From Promethearchaeota archaeon (GTDB lineage: Archaea > Asgardarchaeota > Lokiarchaeia > Sigyniarchaeales > SOKP01), in contig JAHPZA010000001.1 of NCBI GenBank assembly GCA_019058445.1, positions 141,439-205,438 on the forward strand: a DNA stretch of 64,000 nt, written 5' to 3'. Under the pieces are notes generated by a model. That model was not told the origin of the DNA. It did not search any database and saw only the letters and a program-made list of their open reading frames with translations. Shown piece after piece: positions 17,902-26,683 of the stretch. The position numbers were made by a program, and so were the translations under genes. How positions within the stretch are numbered: position 1 is the stretch's first letter; every line of letters starts with the position of its first letter.

Positions 17902-18648
17902 ATGCGAATTGGCGGAATAATTGATATTTCTACAAAAGATATTCCAAATAAAGCATGCATGGTTATCTTTACTAATGGGTGTAATTTTAATTGCGAATTT
18001 TGTCATAACAAACATTTATTACAAAATAATCGCGGTAAAATTATAAAAGTAGAAGAGTTAATGAAACTAATAAATAATAACCTACTAGTTAATAGTTTAA
18101 GTATCACAGGGGGCGAACCGACGCTTCAGGAGGATTTAGTAGAGTTATGTAGAGAAATCACTAAGTTAGGGAAATATCTAAGTATAGATACTAACGGTTC
18201 TAGACCTGAAATCATTCAAAAAGTTATTCCATATATTAATAGAATTGCTTTAGATATAAAAGCACCGTTAAAGCAACATCAATTAGAGAGAGTTGCTAGA
18301 AAAAGTATAGACCCTACGTTAATTACTCAGACATTTCTTATGCTAAATACCAGTAAGACTATTGATTTTGAAATTAGGACCACTTATGCTGAAAACTTAT
18401 TGACACCAGGGGATATTCATGAGATAATTTTCTTTCTTAAGGAGCATAATTTTAGAGGCAATTATGTCTTACAACAATATAACTATTCTGAGGGGGTGGG
18501 TAAAGAGTTTAGAAATAAGTTTCATAAGCCGTCGCATCTTTCTTTAGTCAATATTCTTGGTTCTTATAAAAATCGCAATGTACCTTTTGAAATTTATTTA
18601 AGAGATGATATTGTTGGGTATTGCATGCTTAAAGAAATATTTAATTAA
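17902..18648 (+). CDS. nrdG: Anaerobic ribonucleotide reductase activating enzyme (NrdG, radical SAM)
   Basis: 248 residues. Generates the glycyl radical on NrdD from S-adenosylmethionine. The cluster motif CNFNCEFC follows FTNG at about residues 27-34, and TGGEPTLQEDL matches the SAM-binding GGEP loop. The start at ATG 17902 gives the usual N terminus MRIGGIIDISTKDIPNKACMVIFTNGC. This long archaeal NrdG form ends in an extra ~80-residue domain. It probably followed nrdD before the locus was split; only an nrdD relic and the intein-like gene now precede it. Confidence 0.9.
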   Translation: MRIGGIIDISTKDIPNKACMVIFTNGCNFNCEFCHNKHLLQNNRGKIIKVEELMKLINNNLLVNSLSITGGEPTLQEDLVELCREITKLGKYLSIDTNGSRPEIIQKVIPYINRIALDIKAPLKQHQLERVARKSIDPTLITQTFLMLNTSKTIDFEIRTTYAENLLTPGDIHEIIFFLKEHNFRGNYVLQQYNYSEGVGKEFRNKFHKPSHLSLVNILGSYKNRNVPFEIYLRDDIVGYCMLKEIFN

Positions 18649-18749
18649 ATTGACTAAGCTAAAATGCATTTAAAAGATAACGATTAGATCGGTATTATGA
18701 ATCCCTTTTTGTATTTTTAATTTAAATATTTTTAAGATATATTGTTATT

Positions 18750-19067
18750 ATGAGTGAAACAAAATCATTAGCATCAATTCAAGAGAAAATTGATAAGTTT
18801 ATAGAGAATCATGGGGGATATTGGCCTCCTCTTTCCATGCTTAGTGCGTTAATGGAAGAGATCGGAGAATTAGCACGTGAAATAAATCATTTAGAAGGTT
18901 TTAAACCAAAAAAAACTACAGAAACGCAAATTGATATAGGGGAAGAACTTGGGGATATTCTATTTGCAATTATATGTTTAGCAAATTTCTACAATATCGA
19001 TTTACATGAAAAAATAAATGAAATTATTGACAAATACCGAAATAGAGATTCTACACGGTTTATTTAA
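18750..19067 (+). CDS. MazG-like nucleotide pyrophosphohydrolase
   Basis: 105 residues, the size of single-domain MazG/NTP-PPase proteins. The metal-binding pattern is seen: LMEEIGELAREINHLEG (E-E-x-x-E) and IGEELGDILFAIICLAN (E-E-x-x-D), followed by IDLHEKINEIIDKYRNR. Such enzymes cleave NTPs or dNTPs to monophosphates, commonly for pool cleaning. It follows nrdG in the same direction, which fits a nucleotide theme. The exact substrate is not readable. Confidence 0.88.
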   Translation: MSETKSLASIQEKIDKFIENHGGYWPPLSMLSALMEEIGELAREINHLEGFKPKKTTETQIDIGEELGDILFAIICLANFYNIDLHEKINEIIDKYRNRDSTRFI

Positions 19068-19202
19068 GAGGAGAGAGGTAATTAAATCTTTCTTTTTATT
19101 CAATTAGGGAAGAATAGATTATAATATTTTAATTCAATAGATAATTCTAACTTTTAATCAATTAGAAATAGATAAACGGAAATATTCACATATAATAGAG
19201 AA

Positions 19203-20384
19203 ATGCTAAGAGAAGGCTTAAAGAAAAGTGAGATCATAAGATTGTTGGAAAAAAAACTATCTTTGGATTATTCTTATGAATCAGGATATATTTTAGGATC
19301 AATGTGCTCTGAGCCGATTGATTTTGGAAAAGAATTATATGTCAAATATCTCTCTAAAAATTTGGGAGATCCTGGCCTATTTCAAGGAACAGCAGCCTTG
19401 GAAAAGGAATTGATTTCTGAGATTGGAATGCTTTTTGGTGGAAAAGATATTATTGGATCGATAACTACTGGAGGAACAGAAGCAAATATAATGGCTATGC
19501 GAATAGCCAAAAAACTTCGACCTGACATTGAGAATCCTGAGTTTATAGTACCCCGTTCTGCTCACGTATCTTTTGATAAAGGGGAGGATATAATGTGTGG
19601 AGGTATAAAGCTTCGAAAGGCGAACTTGGATAAGAATTTTAAATTAGACATTCATCATTTTGAATCTCTTATAAATAAGAACACTTGTGGGGTGTTAGGA
19701 ATAGCGGGAACAACATCATTAGGGATTGTTGATCCTATAAAAGAAATAGGAAGAATTATTGAAGGAAAAGATATTTTTTTTCATGTTGATGCTGCATTTG
19801 GAGGTTTTGTTCTCCCTTTTCTAAGTGAATTAGGTTATCAAGTGCCTCCTTGGGATTTTGGTGTAAAACAAGTAAATTCTATAACAGCAGACCCCCATAA
19901 AATGGGTCTTGGACCGATACCAACAGGGGGGTTTTTTTTAAGAGATTCTTCTGTTATGAATAGGGTCGGTTTTGATATCCCTTATTTAGCAGGAGGTAAT
20001 TTCAAACATTTCCATCTTGTTGGAACTAGACTTGGAGGGCAGGTAATTGCGTTTTGGGCAATTCTTAAGTATTTAGGAATAGAGGGTTTTGTTAAAATTG
20101 TTAAGGATTGTATGGAGAATACATTTTATTTAGTAAAATTAATATCTGAGATTAAAGGAATTAAACTTGCGGCTACTCCTGAAATGAATATTTTGGGAAT
20201 TACCACTGAAAGTGGAAATAAAATAAATGAAATTGATGAGGAACTTCGAAAACGAAATTGGATGGTTGGAAAATTCATTGATTTTAATTTAATCAGAGTA
20301 GTCATCATGCCCCATGTAAATCAAAACCATTTATTAAAATTTGCTAATGAATTGGAGGATATTACAAAAAACTTAAAAATTTAA
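19203..20384 (+). CDS. mfnA: PLP-dependent L-tyrosine/L-aspartate decarboxylase (MfnA family)
   Basis: 393 residues, group II decarboxylase fold. Motifs: GTAALEKELISEIGMLFGG, ITTGGTEANIMAMRIAKK (phosphate cup), HVDAAFGGFVLPFL (the Asp that binds the pyridine N) and ADPHKMGLGPIPTGG with the PLP-binding Lys. In archaea MfnA makes tyramine for methanofuran or beta-alanine for coenzyme A; outside methanogens the aspartate activity is the more likely role. Length and N terminus are typical of the family. Confidence 0.9.
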   Translation: MLREGLKKSEIIRLLEKKLSLDYSYESGYILGSMCSEPIDFGKELYVKYLSKNLGDPGLFQGTAALEKELISEIGMLFGGKDIIGSITTGGTEANIMAMRIAKKLRPDIENPEFIVPRSAHVSFDKGEDIMCGGIKLRKANLDKNFKLDIHHFESLINKNTCGVLGIAGTTSLGIVDPIKEIGRIIEGKDIFFHVDAAFGGFVLPFLSELGYQVPPWDFGVKQVNSITADPHKMGLGPIPTGGFFLRDSSVMNRVGFDIPYLAGGNFKHFHLVGTRLGGQVIAFWAILKYLGIEGFVKIVKDCMENTFYLVKLISEIKGIKLAATPEMNILGITTESGNKINEIDEELRKRNWMVGKFIDFNLIRVVIMPHVNQNHLLKFANELEDITKNLKI

Positions 20385-20394
20385 GTGAATTTTT

Positions 20395-21009
20395 TTAATT
20401 CTCTAAATCATCCCATGATTTTAATTCAAATGTGTTCACTTTTTTACCAATTATATTTGAAATTATATCTATTTTTTTTATTATTAATGTATCTGAAATA
20501 TTTTCCTTTTCATATATAAAAGTTAAATTATAATTACTCCAATTTTCATTATCTAGCTGTCTTATAAGACTTTTGCATTTTTTATTTATATTTTCTAACG
20601 CTTTTTCTGATAAATTAGGATTAACAATCTTATAATCTTCCACCGATAAAGGTCCACCTGAAACGATTATATTACGGGGATCGATACCAATGCTTTTTAA
20701 CTTTTTCTTTGAAGAATTAGCTGAAATTAAAATTTTCATATTATTTTTTACCAATTTTAGAAGAGTGCTTTTAATATCTTCTGAGTCCTCATATACTCTT
20801 TTATTTTCAGTACTTAAATAGGCAGAAAAGACTGGTTTGAGCTTTTGGTGAAGTGATTCTAATTTTGAGAGAAAGGTTTGATACATTGTCTCACTTAAAT
20901 TGTAATTTGGAACAATTTCTCGAATTATTACTTTGATATCAATTAAGTCATCAATTGCCGCTAAAAGTGCTTTAACTTCCTCTGAATTTAGGTTTTTCAT
21001 TTTGAACAT
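20395..21009 (-). CDS. Uncharacterised archaeal protein, possibly DUF2100-like
   Basis: 204 residues, mostly helical N terminus (1-90) followed by an alpha/beta part with a short conserved-looking loop (GIDPRNIIVSGGPLSVEDY, about 108-126) that recalls the archaeal DUF2100 family; this link is from memory and unsure. No membrane segments or Cys clusters. An in-frame Met at residue 4 (21000) is an alternative start. It is convergent with mfnA, with 10 bases between stop codons. Confidence 0.6.
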   Translation of the reverse strand: MFKMKNLNSEEVKALLAAIDDLIDIKVIIREIVPNYNLSETMYQTFLSKLESLHQKLKPVFSAYLSTENKRVYEDSEDIKSTLLKLVKNNMKILISANSSKKKLKSIGIDPRNIIVSGGPLSVEDYKIVNPNLSEKALENINKKCKSLIRQLDNENWSNYNLTFIYEKENISDTLIIKKIDIISNIIGKKVNTFELKSWDDLEN

Positions 21010-21129
21010 CCAATTATATTAACATTAGTAAGGAAAAATATTAAAAAAAGATATTTAAAGGGAAAAATTAATTTAATATTTAGTAAATAAATATTTGGCA
21101 TAATTATTTCTAAAGATTTGAATTAGAGA

Positions 21130-21822
21130 ATGGGAAAAGAAAAAAAGCCTAAACTTGGAATAAAGACAGCTAGATATTATACAAAAAAATGTGATAATTG
21201 TAATTCTGAATACCCCAACTGGTTCACTAATTGTCCTAACTGTGGAAAAGCTTGGGATGAAGTAAAAGAAATACAAGATGCCAGTGGAAATCTTAAGAAA
21301 AATATAAAAATTGTTGTAAAGATCACTGAAGAGGATTTTACTGAAGCGATTAATATTGTTAAATTAATATTTAGTGCAAATCAAGGACAAAACTGGTATC
21401 AGATAAAGATGGATATGAAAATGGATTATTTCATCGCTGAGATCGCTGAAGTACCTATTGGATCAGTCATAATGTATTATATTGAAGTCAGATTGGAAAA
21501 CGGTGAGACTTTCATAGAAAATAATAATGGGCAATATTTTTTTTATAAAGTTGGTTCTACTATCGAAGAAAATGAAACAGAACCATTTGAATCTGAGGCA
21601 AACTTAATAAATGAGAATATAACAGATTCACAAATTCCCGTTCAAAATTATAAAGAAGATTTACAAACTGTTAATGATAATCAACCTGCCAGTAACAATA
21701 ATACAACTATTTTTGGAAAACCGCAGACTCAAGTTGATCCCAATTTAAAAGTATGTCCTCATTGTAATTCAAAAATAAAGAAAATGTGGAGTAAATGTCC
21801 TTTATGCGGTAAGGACGTTTAA
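21130..21822 (+). CDS. Protein with zinc ribbons at both ends and a beta-sandwich middle
   Basis: 230 residues. N-terminal ribbon CDNCNSEYPNWFTNCPNC (about 21-38) and C-terminal ribbon CPHCNSKIKKMWSKCPLC (about 210-227) are close copies of each other. Between them, residues 60-150 alternate hydrophobic and polar residues in strand-like blocks (KIVVKIT, YQIKMDMK, YFIAEIAEV, VIMYYIEVRLENG), suggesting an Ig-like or carbohydrate-binding sandwich, followed by a low-complexity Asn/Gln linker. It is convergent with the Rab-like GTPase gene. Zinc ribbons plus low-complexity linkers recur in Asgard adaptor proteins; the function is unknown. Confidence 0.6.
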   Translation: MGKEKKPKLGIKTARYYTKKCDNCNSEYPNWFTNCPNCGKAWDEVKEIQDASGNLKKNIKIVVKITEEDFTEAINIVKLIFSANQGQNWYQIKMDMKMDYFIAEIAEVPIGSVIMYYIEVRLENGETFIENNNGQYFFYKVGSTIEENETEPFESEANLINENITDSQIPVQNYKEDLQTVNDNQPASNNNTTIFGKPQTQVDPNLKVCPHCNSKIKKMWSKCPLCGKDV

Positions 21823-21906
21823 GAATTCAGAATTTTTACGAAGTAAGGCTCTTTTTACTTATTCTAACCTTCTTTTACATAGAAATTTAAATTAATTTAA
21901 TAAAAA

Positions 21907-23697
21907 TTATTGTAACTTAGCACCACATTTGTTACAAAATGCATAATCTGAAGACAGCATCGCCCCGCAATATTGACAGATTAGAATGTCTTTTCGGGTG
22001 CTTCGAGTGCTTGAAGGTTCAGATTTCTCCGGAATTGAGGTTTCTGGAGAAGTATCGAATATTTCTGGTAGAGGTGCACTACTTGGAGCTTGAGCTGCGC
22101 CTTTATCAATATCTGCTACGTTAGGAATTATCCTAAGACTTGAGGTTTGTTTTTCATCAGATGGTGCTTTATCTCCAAATGGGATAAATGAGGTACCGTG
22201 AGTGGAAGCTGGCTGTTCTGTTTTTTGACTTAAAGTTTGAAATAAGGTTGGTGTATCAGATTCCCTTTTTTCAGGTTCAGCTGTTTGAAATGGCACGATT
22301 GTCTCCTGTTTTTCTTGAGGAGCTGCTTGAAATGCCATAAGAGGTTTAGTTTCTGCTTGAATTTCCTGTAGTGCTTCTTTTTTTTCTTTTTTCCCTACTT
22401 TTTGCATTTCTTCTTTAAGTTTTGCAGCTTTCTCTCTTTTTTTTTTAAGTTTCTTCTCCTTTTCTTCTTTTTTCTTCTGTTTCTCTAATTTTTTTCGTTC
22501 TTTCTTAGATATTATAGTTTCAGGCATATAATCTACAAGGAGTTCAGATACGGGTTCTGGTGTTTTAAATTCCTCTGGACCGGGTGCTGGAACTGGAATA
22601 CTTGATGTGAAAGGAATTGCTTTAGGTTTATAAGCAGGAGGTTCTGATGATACTGATACTTCAGATTTCATACCAAATTGAGTAGGGATTTCTTCTTTTT
22701 GAACTTCCTCAGATAATATTTGTTCTGGTGTTTTAAATTCAAATTCCATTGTATCTTTTGCCGTGGGTTCTAATGAGGTTGTGGGTATAGTTTCTCTTAT
22801 TGGTACCGGTTCTGGAACAGGTGGTGTTGTAAAATCAATCTCTGGCTCAGGCTCAAAGGTTTTTGCCGGTTCTGGAACAGGTGGTGCGGCAAAATCAATC
22901 TCTGGCTCGGGTTCAAAGGTTTTTGCCGGTTCTGGAACAGGTGGTGCGGCAAAATCAATCTCTGGCTCGGGTTCAAAGGTTCTTGCTGGTTCTGGAACAG
23001 ACGGTGCAATAAATTGAGTATCTGGTTTGGGTTCAAGCACAGGGGTGGAAACCTTAGCATCAGGTTGAATTCCCGAGATGAGTTCTGCAGGTGCAGTAGA
23101 TGGTGCGGAGAAAGCTTGACCTGGACTATATACAGTACCTTCAGAAATTAGTTGATCTGGAATTCCTGATCCCACCATTAAACATGCTAGGATATAGAAG
23201 CAATCTCCAACCCCTTCTCCAGTTTTAGCTGAAGTTTCCATATAATATAGATTAAATTTTTGAGTAAAACTATTAATTTCCTCATTTGATAAGGATCGTT
23301 CATCAATCAAATCGCTTTTGTTGCCAACAAGAAGTAACGGTATTTCTGTTTTGATATTTGCCCTTACTTCCTCAATCCATTGTGGTAAATGCTCAAAACT
23401 TTCATATGACGTCAAATCAAAGATTAACAAACCACCCAATGAGCCTCTGTAATACATCGGTCTAATTGAACTAAATCGCTCTTGACCACCGGTATCCCAG
23501 ATTTGTAATTTAACCTTTATAGGTCCTTCTTCTTCGGTATCTATTGATATTGTCTTTACGTGAAAATCTACGCCAATTGTCATTTTATAATCTTCCGTGA
23601 AAAACCCTTTGCTAAACCGAATTGTTAAAGCAGTTTTTCCAACTCCACCATCTCCAACGACAATACATTTAAATAGATAATCGTATTCATCAGCCAT
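21907..23697 (-). CDS. Rab-like small GTPase with Pro-rich repeats, Lys-rich coil and C-terminal zinc ribbon
   Basis: 596 residues. Residues 8-175 form a Ras/Rab GTPase: P-loop GDGGVGKTA (15-23), switch I Thr in MTIGVDF, WDTGGQERF (67-75; Rab proteins have WDTAGQE), NKSD (126-129) and ETSAK (154-158). About 200-400 is a Pro/Glu-rich linker with near-perfect 20-residue repeats (unit EPEPEIDFAAPPVPEPAKTF), then a Lys-rich coiled-coil-like stretch (KKERKKLEKQKKKEEKEKKL and on) and a C-terminal zinc ribbon CQYCGAMLSSDYAFCNKC. There is no C-terminal Cys motif for prenylation, so membrane targeting, if any, must differ from eukaryotic Rabs. Eukaryote-like GTPases are an Asgard hallmark. Confidence 0.92.
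   Translation of the reverse strand: MADEYDYLFKCIVVGDGGVGKTALTIRFSKGFFTEDYKMTIGVDFHVKTISIDTEEEGPIKVKLQIWDTGGQERFSSIRPMYYRGSLGGLLIFDLTSYESFEHLPQWIEEVRANIKTEIPLLLVGNKSDLIDERSLSNEEINSFTQKFNLYYMETSAKTGEGVGDCFYILACLMVGSGIPDQLISEGTVYSPGQAFSAPSTAPAELISGIQPDAKVSTPVLEPKPDTQFIAPSVPEPARTFEPEPEIDFAAPPVPEPAKTFEPEPEIDFAAPPVPEPAKTFEPEPEIDFTTPPVPEPVPIRETIPTTSLEPTAKDTMEFEFKTPEQILSEEVQKEEIPTQFGMKSEVSVSSEPPAYKPKAIPFTSSIPVPAPGPEEFKTPEPVSELLVDYMPETIISKKERKKLEKQKKKEEKEKKLKKKREKAAKLKEEMQKVGKKEKKEALQEIQAETKPLMAFQAAPQEKQETIVPFQTAEPEKRESDTPTLFQTLSQKTEQPASTHGTSFIPFGDKAPSDEKQTSSLRIIPNVADIDKGAAQAPSSAPLPEIFDTSPETSIPEKSEPSSTRSTRKDILICQYCGAMLSSDYAFCNKCGAKLQ
22801..23040. repeat. Four 60-bp tandem repeats inside the Rab-like GTPase gene
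   Basis: Four in-frame 60-base units. Units 2 (22861-22920) and 3 (22921-22980) are identical; units 1 and 4 are diverged copies. They encode the Pro/Glu linker repeats. Exact identity of the middle pair indicates recent duplication or correction, so copy number probably varies between strains. Confidence 0.93.
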
Positions 23698-23938
23698 TAA
23701 ATGTCCACTATAAAAATTTTATTTCATAAAATTAATTCAAACTATATAAGTTACAACTATTAATATAAATATATATTTTTATTTTTACCGTTAAATTATT
23801 ATTTGATGAAGATAAGCCTAAGAAATTTATACAAAATAATGAAATTGTAAGAAAATGAAAACTCTTTAATGTAGAGAAATTTTATTTTCCCTAGTAAAGT
23901 AATCTTAGCGTAATTTAGTAAATATAATTCAAAAGAAA

Positions 23939-25285
23939 GTGATATTCTTGTTAAAAAAAAGAGATGAACCCTATCTCCAAATCGCTCTAGATTTAATAAA
24001 TAAACACAGAGCTTTACAAATAGCAGAGGAAGGCGTCAATGGAGGTGTAGATTGGATAGAAGCGGGAACACCGCTTATTAAATCTGAAGGTATGGATATT
24101 TTAAGAGTTTTACATAAAAAATTTCCAAATAAAGTATTAGTTGCTGATATGAAGACGGTTGATGGGGGATCGATTGAAATTGAAATTGCAGCAAAATCAG
24201 GTGCTAACATAGTATTAATGCTAGGGGGGAGTGATAATGCTTCTGTTACAGAAGCAGTTGAAGCTGCTGAAAAATATGGAGTGATGTTAGGTTGCGATAC
24301 TATTGATATAATCCCTGAGAGACTTGTAGAGAGAGCTTTAGAGTTGGAGGAATTAGGGGTAAATATGATATGTTCTCACGTAGGGGTAGATCAACAAGTA
24401 ATATATGGGGGTGAGAAAACCCTCGAGGTGGCAAAAAAATTAAAGGAAAAATTAAAACCAACAACTTGGTTAGCAATAGCTGGAGGTATTAATAGTGAAA
24501 CGGCTGCGATAGCTAAGGAAATTGGAGTTGATGTCATAATAGTAGGAGGAGCACTTTACAAATCTCAAAGCCCTGAAGATTCGGCGAGAAAAATAAAAGA
24601 AGCCATAAAACTTGCTAAACCTTTAGAAACCAGCTTATTTAAAAAATATGATGAGGCCCATATTCGTGAAGCTTTAATGAAAGTTTCAACACCTAATATA
24701 TCTGATGCCATGCATCGTTCAGGAGAATTAAAAGGTTTAAAGCCTGTGTGGATTGGAACCGAGGATTATCCATTGAAATTCGCGGGTACCGCCTATACAG
24801 TTAGAGCTTACAATGGAGATTGGAGTAAGCCAGTGGAAGCGATAGAAGAAGCAAGTAAAGGTGATGTAATAGTAATTGATGCTTGTGAAGGAAAGGACGC
24901 AGTATGGGGTGAATTAGCATCATGGAGTTGCAAAGTTAAAGGTATTGAAGCCGTTATAATTGATGGCGCAGTGAGGGATATTGACGATATAAGAAAAATA
25001 AAATTCCCCGCTTTTGCCCGTTATTTTACACCAACTGCTGGCGAGCCTAGAGGTTTGGGGGAAACAAATGTGAGTATTGTATGTGCGGGTCAACATATAA
25101 ATCCTGGAGATTGGATAGTTGGAGATGATTCTGGTGTTGTAGTGATTCCTAAGAAAAAAGCACAAGAAATGGCAAATAGGGGGATTGATGTAATGGAAAA
25201 AGAGAATCGAATTCGTGAAGAAATAAAGCGAGGATCTACGCTTTCTGAAGTTATGTATCTTAAAAAATGGGAGAAACAAAAATAA
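23939..25285 (+). CDS. Bifunctional 3-hexulose-6-phosphate synthase / RraA-like protein
   Basis: 448 residues. The N-terminal half (about 10-220) is a hexulose-phosphate synthase of the OMP-decarboxylase fold: LQIALDL, EAGTPLIKSEG, VLVADMKTVDGG (catalytic D-x-K-x-x-D-like site) and AIAGGINSETA. It condenses formaldehyde with ribulose 5-phosphate, or runs in reverse to make pentoses. The C-terminal half (about 228-440) is RraA-like (GDVIVIDACEGKDAVWGELAS, GAVRDIDDIRKIKFPAFAR). The fusion occurs in other archaea. A GTG at 23939 is taken as start; a TTG at 23948 is possible. The tandem-SIS gene at 45044 could supply the partner isomerase. Confidence 0.9.
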   Translation: MIFLLKKRDEPYLQIALDLINKHRALQIAEEGVNGGVDWIEAGTPLIKSEGMDILRVLHKKFPNKVLVADMKTVDGGSIEIEIAAKSGANIVLMLGGSDNASVTEAVEAAEKYGVMLGCDTIDIIPERLVERALELEELGVNMICSHVGVDQQVIYGGEKTLEVAKKLKEKLKPTTWLAIAGGINSETAAIAKEIGVDVIIVGGALYKSQSPEDSARKIKEAIKLAKPLETSLFKKYDEAHIREALMKVSTPNISDAMHRSGELKGLKPVWIGTEDYPLKFAGTAYTVRAYNGDWSKPVEAIEEASKGDVIVIDACEGKDAVWGELASWSCKVKGIEAVIIDGAVRDIDDIRKIKFPAFARYFTPTAGEPRGLGETNVSIVCAGQHINPGDWIVGDDSGVVVIPKKKAQEMANRGIDVMEKENRIREEIKRGSTLSEVMYLKKWEKQK

Positions 25286-25331
25286 ATGATATTCCCTTAT
25301 TCTTTAACAATTATTTTATTTTAAAAGTTAA

Positions 25332-25428
25332 GCCAGAGGTGAGATTTGAACTCACGATAATCAACTCTGCAGGCTGACGCTATCGGCATTTTTTTAAAAA
25401 AAATTCGACCGGGCTAAGCGACTCTGGC
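25332..25428 (-). tRNA. tRNA-Cys (GCA) with a 24-nt intron in the D arm
   Basis: Acceptor GCCAGAG pairs with CTCTGGC; T arm GTGAG-TTCAAAT-CTCAC; anticodon stem TCAGC/GTTGA (one G-T pair) with loop CTGCAGA, anticodon GCA. No CCA is encoded. The gene is 97 nt because the D arm is too long by 24. The insertion holds a T8-A7 run and fits a BHB: central helix CGGT/GCCG, 3-nt bulges CGA and ATA. Cutting after the second base of each bulge leaves a D stem GCTT/GAGC with a 9-base loop and a 73-nt tRNA. Confidence 0.93.
25382..25405 (-). other. Micro-intron (24 nt) within tRNA-Cys D arm
   Basis: Position predicted from the BHB rule described for the tRNA. The intron starts with AA before the T run and ends with CCGAT. 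The site is non-canonical (D arm, not 37/38). The outer helix of the BHB is weak, so this is a relaxed motif; the support is the exact restoration of a standard D arm. Confidence 0.8.
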
Positions 25429-25500
25429 ATAAAATATCTAAACTAAAAAATAAAGATATAGATATAATAATTAAGATTAAATTTTAATTTTTTGTTTAAT

Positions 25501-26445
25501 TCAATTAAAAGTAGATTTTAATTGGTCATGAAATTTATTTAATTCGACTTTCATCTCATTGATGCTTTTAAATGGGACGGAAATTCCTAAATAAAAGATA
25601 TTTCTTCCATTTTGTAATTGTATCTCATATTTTTTAACATATTCTATATTTTCCTTGACAAATGACAATCTTTCATCTATTGCTACTTGGTTATCAGTTA
25701 GTCTTTGAAAAAATTCCAAATCCTCGTTAATCTTATTGCTTATTAGTTCTTCGAAATCTCTTGAATCCATAGATTCATTATAATAATCTGAAATGATTAA
25801 ACCGGTATCAGTATATAAAATTGCATGATTACAATGAAAATCTTGCACAATATTTCTTAATTTATCATTAATAGTTACCAAATTTAGCAATTTATTTAGT
25901 GAATAGGAAATCGCTTTTGACAAGGATGATATATCATAGATAGAAGTCTTAAAAAATTTAAATTTCATATCTTTATTTTGACTTAATATGAGATTTTGAA
26001 TCATGTCGATTCTATCAATGAATTCTTCATTGGTTTTATATTTTGGATCATATTTATTAAAGCATATAAGAATTTCATTAGAATAATCCATATTTCTATA
26101 AATATCTAAAAGTTCATGCAGATATCTTACTGATGCTTCAAATTTTAGCTCATCCTGGATATCGATAAGGTAATATAAGTAATTGGTTTCTGTGAAATAA
26201 ATGGGATTATTGACATAAATCTTTCGATATTTAGCTTGTCCTCCCATATCCCACAAATTTATAGTCCAGTTGTTTAAAAAATCAAAAGAATTATAATCGA
26301 TTTTTATCGTTGGTTTTAAATTTCTCACTTTTTCGTAAAAGTTATATTTTTTTCTTAAGGCTATTAAAGCACTCGTTTTTCCTGCATTATCTAGGCCACT
26401 TATTACTATTTTTATGTCTTCCATTTTTACCGAATTATCTGCCAT
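25501..26445 (-). CDS. Arf-like small GTPase with roadblock/longin-like C-terminal domain
   Basis: 314 residues. GTPase motifs: GLDNAGKTS (17-25, the Arf/Rag-type P-loop), PT in LKPTIKID for switch I, WDMGGQ (65-70, Arf WDVGGQ) and NKYD (130-133). From about 200 a second domain reads FHCNHAILYTDTGLIISDYY and later NIFYLGISVPFKSINEM, consistent with a roadblock/longin-like dimerisation fold as in Rag/Gtr-type GTPases. The combination suggests a membrane-trafficking or nutrient-signalling switch, by analogy only. Divergent from ilvE. Confidence 0.82.
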   Translation of the reverse strand: MADNSVKMEDIKIVISGLDNAGKTSALIALRKKYNFYEKVRNLKPTIKIDYNSFDFLNNWTINLWDMGGQAKYRKIYVNNPIYFTETNYLYYLIDIQDELKFEASVRYLHELLDIYRNMDYSNEILICFNKYDPKYKTNEEFIDRIDMIQNLILSQNKDMKFKFFKTSIYDISSLSKAISYSLNKLLNLVTINDKLRNIVQDFHCNHAILYTDTGLIISDYYNESMDSRDFEELISNKINEDLEFFQRLTDNQVAIDERLSFVKENIEYVKKYEIQLQNGRNIFYLGISVPFKSINEMKVELNKFHDQLKSTFN

Positions 26446-26683
26446 TTTCGAGATTTAGTCAAGACTTTTTTTTTCTAAAGGAACATATGATTGTATAAAT
26501 AGTTTAAGTTTTTTTATTTAATTTTTAGTATTTCTCAAAATAGAGTTTAAAGAGAAACAATGTGGAAAAAAAAAAGGGTAATATAATATGGAAGTTATAA
26601 GTTTATAAAGAATTGAGATCTAAAATTTAAAAAAACAAAGAAAAATAATTAATAGTATAGATGAATAAATAAAGAGGATAAAT

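Noticed and set aside
22763..23060. Gly/Ser-rich and Pro/Leu-rich ORFs over the GTPase repeats
   Set aside because: Shadows of the 60-bp tandem repeats in other frames.
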